A DNA stretch of 21,299 nucleotides, from assembly GCF_000485595.1 (NCBI RefSeq), contig NW_014577904.1, positions 10,004 through 31,302 on the forward strand, given 5' to 3'. The notes beneath the pieces are model-generated. The model worked only from the letters and a program-made list of their open reading frames with translations, did not search any database and had not been told where the DNA came from. The DNA comes from Priapulus caudatus (taxonomy: Eukaryota; Priapulida; Priapulimorpha; Priapulimorphida; Priapulidae). A program made the translations under genes and the position numbers. How positions within the stretch are numbered: the first letter of the stretch is position 1; every line of letters starts with the position of its first letter. Shown here piece after piece: positions 17,973-21,299 of the stretch.

Positions 17973-19168
17973 CTGTGAACACGGCCGACGCGGTGTAACT
18001 ATAGTGGATCGACTAAACAACGTAATAAGTGTTGACCGACGTCTCCGAAACTTCGCACATCCATCCATTTCGATACATCTCATGATGTTATACACTACTT
18101 ATTCCATGTTTTATACAATGCACATATTATTATATCAACATTTACTTGCATCGTACGATGAAATCCGACATCATTCGAGGACTCACCTGTAATAGCTTGC
18201 CTTGGTAGGGCTCCGCGAACACTAGTACTTGCTGGTACAGAGGGTCTAACGTTCGGCGTGATATCGTAGTCTTGGCCTTTGCGACACAGTGCTTTCCATC
18301 CATCATGTACACCTTCACATAAGGCGCTGCAACACCAATAGTGCACAATCAGTAACCACGTTATTATATAGTGCAATTTTACATGGACTTTCTATAAGAG
18401 CAACTCCATTTGAATAATTCACTCATTAGCAATACAGTGCCTTCGTATCAGGATAATCTAAATAGTTCACTCGCTACAGCATAACGTTTTCAAACAAAAA
18501 ATGTCGTATACGGTATATAGAATGCCACAAAATAATCAGAACACGTAGCAACTTAAAAAGCATTACTAAGCAAATGTTGCAAACAGCATCACGTATTTGA
18601 TATATTACGTGCACATAATTTAGTGGCGCTACCTACTGGGCGGCATCTTCGTGCTGGGCATGTCACACAGGCGTGCGACCAAGTGGCGCCACCTATCAAA
18701 CCGCTGACTACACTACGACACAACTGTACGACCGCCGCCTCTCCAAGCGCAGAACGAGCACGTCGTCTCGCGTGGCGCCACCTACCGGGAAGCATCTTAG
18801 TGCCGGCGCGCTGCTGCAGGCCCTTGGCGCGGTGCACCTGCACGTGTAGGCGGCCCTCGTGTTCGCTCAGCTCTAGCAGGAAGTCTCCCATGATGGGCAT
18901 CCCGAGCACCTGCCGGCCGACCAGCTGACCGGGGCCGAGGCCGTCGATGAAGTCGCCAAACTGACCGTCGGGCCCGCCGACGCGCGGGACGTTCCACGGC
19001 GCGATCCTGCAACGTTCGCCGAGCAAATGAAGCGGCGTTTGATTGACGCGCGCGCGGTGGCGAGGCGGCGCGGTGGCGAGGTGGCGAGGGAGGCCAATGC
19101 GCGCGTGCCGAAATGACGACCGGGACACGCGGAATGCACGAGATTTTCGTTGTTAGAGTGAATAGATT

Positions 19169-19241
<73 letters not shown>

Positions 19242-20812
19242 ATGTGTGCAATACTCAAAATAGCTACCAGTACCACAGTCCAGGTGACTATTTCTGAGCA
19301 GGATTCGCTCAATTTTATGGATTTTACTATAGGTTTATACATGGTAGAAATCAAAATGTTAGAAATTAGTACTGGCTAGGATATCCAGGACTGGCGTGCG
19401 TGCGTGCGTGCATGTGTGCATGAGTGCGTGCGTTCGTGTGAGCGTGCATGTTGAACTGGGATGTTTAATGACGAGTATCTGCTATTGTCTACCATTACGT
19501 GAAAAAACAGACGAGCATTCGGAGGGGGGACTAGTATTCCCTTCCACGTACACATTATCCGCTCTGCAATGGAGCCTAACATTAATTACAACTTTGAAAC
19601 GAGCGTATAGGCATACGTGCCCTGCGTGCTAACACCACCCTCCCCTCCCCCAGCACGCGGCACTATCACACTAGAACAGAGCGCTGCGTGGGTGACTCAC
19701 TGGGAGGAGCTGTCGCTGCTCACGCTCTCATTCGACTCGCGCGAGTGCTGCTTCGTCATCAGCGTGTCCTTACTGCGCAGGTTGTCCGGCATGCCCACCT
19801 CCTCGCTGCGCTGCACCGAGCTACGCTTGCGCCCGCCAGGGAGAGTTCCCGTATCTGCAAAGCCATGACCGTGCACGTCAGCGTAGAATTCTGACCAGGG
19901 GGTTGGCAACGCGCAGCATCATAGCAGAGACGAGAAAGATGTTTTATGCCGATCACCTGCTCTCGGTCTTCTAGACACGGCTCGATTAATAGAAGTTGGC
20001 TGACTACGAAACATATTTGATTCGCAACATGTTTTTTTAACAGTAAAAGGTTCATTACCTCGGAACACCTCAGAACATGCACATGCAACCTATTGGTTAG
20101 ACGGTTTCATAGTTACCTGGCAGAAGAAAACATGGGGAAACGTGCAATGGCTCGCGCTGCTTTAGAAGGACCCATTGCAACTGGTGGAAATCGGATCACG
20201 TTAGGTCGATTAAGTATTAGCGAATGTGGGAATGCGGTAACTTAAGGGAGCAATCTGAAACGCACTGCCTTTCAGCTGCTTTACCATGACCATCTGCACG
20301 CTCCTCCACTATCACCCGTGGCAGACAGCTACACCGTGACCGTGTGTGTGTTAACCTGCGCACGCTCCTCACTCACCCGTGGCAGACAGCTACACCATGA
20401 CCGTGTGTGTGTTAACCTGCGCACGCTCCTCACTCACCCGTGGCAGACAGCTACACCGTGACCGTGTGTGTTAACCTGCGCACGCTCCTCACTCACCCGT
20501 GGCAGACAGCTACACCATGACCGTGTGTGTGTTAACCTCCTCATGCACTCACCCGTGGCAGACAGCTGCGACGTGCTGCTGCTCTTGCGGTTCAGCCCGA
20601 CGAATGATGCGACCTTGACGCCGATGCTCGGCCGCCGCTGCTTGCCCTCGGTTGTCATGCCGGCGGCCGAGTCCGACAGGCTCCCGTCCGTCTTCTCGTA
20701 GCCGACGTCGCTGTTGCTGAAGCTGCGATTCATCGGTGGCTTCGGAGCGCGCGTCGGCGGCGGCACACGCGTCGTCGTCGGCACGCCCTGCTGCATCTTT
20801 GAGGTGAACTCG
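17754..20812 (-). CDS. RIMS: RIM (regulating synaptic membrane exocytosis) homologue, C-terminal five exons with C2B domain
   Basis: RIM is the active-zone scaffold that tethers vesicles and calcium channels at presynaptic terminals. Five minus-strand exons join in frame: 20812-20553, 19854-19701, 19006-18786, 18326-18187 and 17972-17754, all GT..AG (introns 698, 694, 459 and 214 bp). They give 330 residues and a TAA stop. Residues 1-137 are the Ser/Pro/Arg-rich linker with RRPSIGVKVASFVGLNRKSS and STSQLSATG, typical of RIM. Then come QFGDFIDGLGPGQLVGRQVL and the C2B domain (about 178-300) with PYVKVY, a basic KAKTTISRRTLDPLYQQ strand, VWGDYGRLEKKVFMGVAQ and LEELDLSTAVKGWYKLF. The expected calcium-binding aspartates are absent, as in RIM C2B domains, which bind PI(4,5)P2 without calcium. 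The N-terminal zinc finger, PDZ and C2A lie right of the window. Vertebrates have four RIMS paralogues; invertebrates usually have one, so no paralogue number is given. A possible AATAAA lies 1.3 kb past the stop (minus strand, 16432-16427). Confidence 0.92.
18187..18326 (-). CDS. RIMS: RIM exon: middle of C2B domain
   Basis: The acceptor is ggtgttgcag and the donor is TTACAG|gtgagt. It encodes PYVKVYMMDGKHCVAKAKTT, ISRRTLDPLYQQVLVFAEPY and QGKLLQ. The Lys/Arg-rich strand is the lipid-binding surface in known RIM C2B domains. Confidence 0.94.
18623..18659 (-). repeat. Diverged copy of a RIM exon end and its 5' splice site
   Basis: This 37-bp stretch matches 18772-18808 (the end of the first C2B exon plus its donor) at about 30 positions. 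On the minus strand it reads AGCACGAAGATG..CCCAGTAGGT beside the real GGCACTAAGATG..CCCGGTAGGT. It lies 149 bp into the following intron and keeps a GT. Confidence 0.6.
18683..18697 (-). promoter_or_regulatory. CTCF-like motif in RIM intron
   Basis: Minus-strand GATAGGTGGCGCCAC fits the AGGTGGCGCC core of the motif. It shares this core with the true donor region at 18772-18786 but lacks the flanking exon similarity. Confidence 0.35.
18772..18786 (-). promoter_or_regulatory. CTCF-like motif overlapping a RIM 5' splice site
   Basis: Minus-strand CCGGTAGGTGGCGCC (18786-18772) matches the CTCF core CCASYAGRKGGCRSY at 14 of 15 positions, and its GTAGGT is the intron donor. One sequence therefore serves, or could serve, two roles. 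Confidence 0.4.
18786..19006 (-). CDS. RIMS: RIM exon: start of C2B domain
   Basis: The acceptor is cgttgcag and the donor is CTTCCCG|gtaggt. It encodes IAPWNVPRVGGPDGQFGDFI, DGLGPGQLVGRQVLGMPIMG and then LHVQVHRAKGLQQRAGTKML, the first strands of C2B. The donor overlaps a CTCF-like motif, and a diverged copy of this exon end lies at 18623-18659. Confidence 0.92.
19171..19241 (+). repeat. TG microsatellite
   Basis: About 70 bp of nearly pure (TG)n lies in the RIM intron before the first C2B exon. It is CA on the RIM sense strand and could influence splicing through CA-repeat binding proteins. Confidence 0.95.
19394..19446 (+). repeat. TGCG/TGTG microsatellite
   Basis: An interrupted (TGCG)n tract in the same RIM intron. 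Confidence 0.85.
19701..19854 (-). CDS. RIMS: RIM exon: Ser-rich linker before C2B
   Basis: The acceptor is gctttgcag and the donor is TCCCA|gtgagt. It encodes TGTLPGGRKRSSVQRSEEVG, MPDNLRSKDTLMTKQHSRES and NESVSSDSSS. The QRS-E-G..SRES spacing matches the RIM linker just before C2B. Phases agree on both sides. Confidence 0.87.
20301..20571 (-). repeat. 61-bp tandem array copying a RIM exon end and 5' splice site
   Basis: ACCCGTGGCAGACAGCT occurs at 20314, 20375, 20436, 20495 and 20551 (spacings 61, 61, 59 and 56). The last is the genuine exon end: on the minus strand AGCTGTCTGCCACGG|GTGAGT. Copies at 20375, 20436 and 20495 keep that exon end and an identical GTGAGT donor; the copy at 20314 has GTGAT. 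Each unit also has TTAACACACACACGGTCA. The array lies wholly in the RIM intron apart from its first unit. Confidence 0.9.
20553..20812 (-). CDS. RIMS: RIM exon: linker with SFVGLNRKSSSTSQLS
   Basis: The acceptor is cctccgcag and the donor is ACGG|gtgagt. It encodes EFTSKMQQGVPTTTRVPPP, a proline-rich segment, then RSFSNSDVGYEKTDGSLSDS and RRPSIGVKVASFVGLNRKSS. The final 16 exon bases plus donor are copied in tandem into the following intron (see the 61-bp array). Confidence 0.88.
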
Positions 20813-20960
20813 CTGCGGAGGACGGGAGACAATGGCGGCTAAACTCAGCGTTAACTTAGAACGAATTATCACATAATTTATTCGAATTTATTCGAATTTA
20901 TCACAGAGGCTGCTCGAGTGCGAAGTGACGTGAGTGTAGTGATATCCATACTACTATGAG

Positions 20961-20978
20961 CTAACGCCACCTAGTGCC
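20961..20978 (-). promoter_or_regulatory. CTCF-like motif in upstream RIM intron
   Basis: Plus-strand TAACGCCACCTAGTGCC is, on the minus strand, GGCACTAGGTGGCGTTA. It carries the CACTAGGTGGCG core seen in insect and vertebrate CTCF sites. Confidence 0.4.
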
Positions 20979-21014
20979 GAATAAGCATGCTAAGGTTTAA
21001 CTGATTTAAGAGAT

Positions 21015-21223
21015 CCGATCTTCTCTCTTCTCTACATCTACTCTCTCTTCATCTCTCCCTCTCCTCCTCCCTCTCTCTCTCTCTCTCTGTCTCTCGTCTC
21101 CACTCTCTCATCCGGTCTCTCTCATCTCTCTCTCTCTCTCTCCTCTCTCTCTCATCTCCCTATCCTCTCCTCTCTCTTCTCTCATCTCCTCTCTCATCCT
21201 CTCCGATCTCTCCTCGTCACTCC

Positions 21224-21259
<36 letters not shown>

Positions 21260-21299
21260 CGCTCCTCTCTTACTCTCCTCTCTCTCTCTCCCTCTCGTC
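21015..21299 (+). repeat. Long CT-rich microsatellite at window end
   Basis: An interrupted (CT)n tract runs off the window. It is purine-rich on the RIM sense strand and lies in a RIM intron. Confidence 0.93.

Noticed and set aside
18589-19354. Long minus-strand frames of 179 and 185 codons
   Set aside because: They read through the real RIM exon into both introns (including the TG microsatellite) or use a shifted frame; the spliced model with conserved C2B sequence explains the region.

Overview
The window is nuclear DNA from an animal, most likely an invertebrate bilaterian. Two spliced genes can be read with GT..AG introns of about 0.2-0.8 kb. Both are metazoan families: an intraflagellar transport protein and a presynaptic active-zone scaffold. 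The rest is AT/GC-heterogeneous non-coding DNA crowded with microsatellites, minisatellites and small mobile elements. The species cannot be named from the sequence.

Layout. 1-9127: no recognisable exon of either gene; it holds low-complexity tracts (GGATG-rich 881-1165, GA-rich 4618-4815, CA-rich 4875-4991, AT 5870-5915, CA/CG-rich 8030-8212), a poly-G hairpin element (1385-1757), a GC-rich minisatellite (5240-5615) and a 66-bp minisatellite (8523-9118). 9128-12418 (+): the last five exons of a WDR35/IFT121 homologue (194 residues, ending in a cysteine-rich tail), with a SINE-like and a TA-flanked MITE-like insertion in its introns. 12419-17753: the space between two convergent genes. It contains a 9-copy, 31-bp tandem array whose units each carry a CTCF-like motif (12594-12850), a 19-bp/127-bp hierarchical satellite (13560-14110) and a duplicated DR2 nuclear-receptor-type element (14835-14876). 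17754-20812 (-): the last five exons of a RIM (regulating synaptic membrane exocytosis) homologue with its complete C2B domain. 20813-21299: upstream RIM intron with a long CT tract.

The two genes lie tail to tail and have unrelated roles (ciliary retrograde transport versus synaptic vesicle release). The most notable signals are not genes. First, a CTCF-motif array sits just after the WDR35 stop codon, and further CTCF-like motifs of the same orientation lie through the RIM 3' half. Second, 5' splice-site sequences have been copied in tandem: a 61-bp array repeats the RIM exon end and its donor four more times in the intron, a second RIM donor has a diverged copy nearby, and the CTCF-like array itself carries five perfect CAG|GTAAG donors. 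All functional readings of these signals are inference; only the sequence patterns are directly seen.
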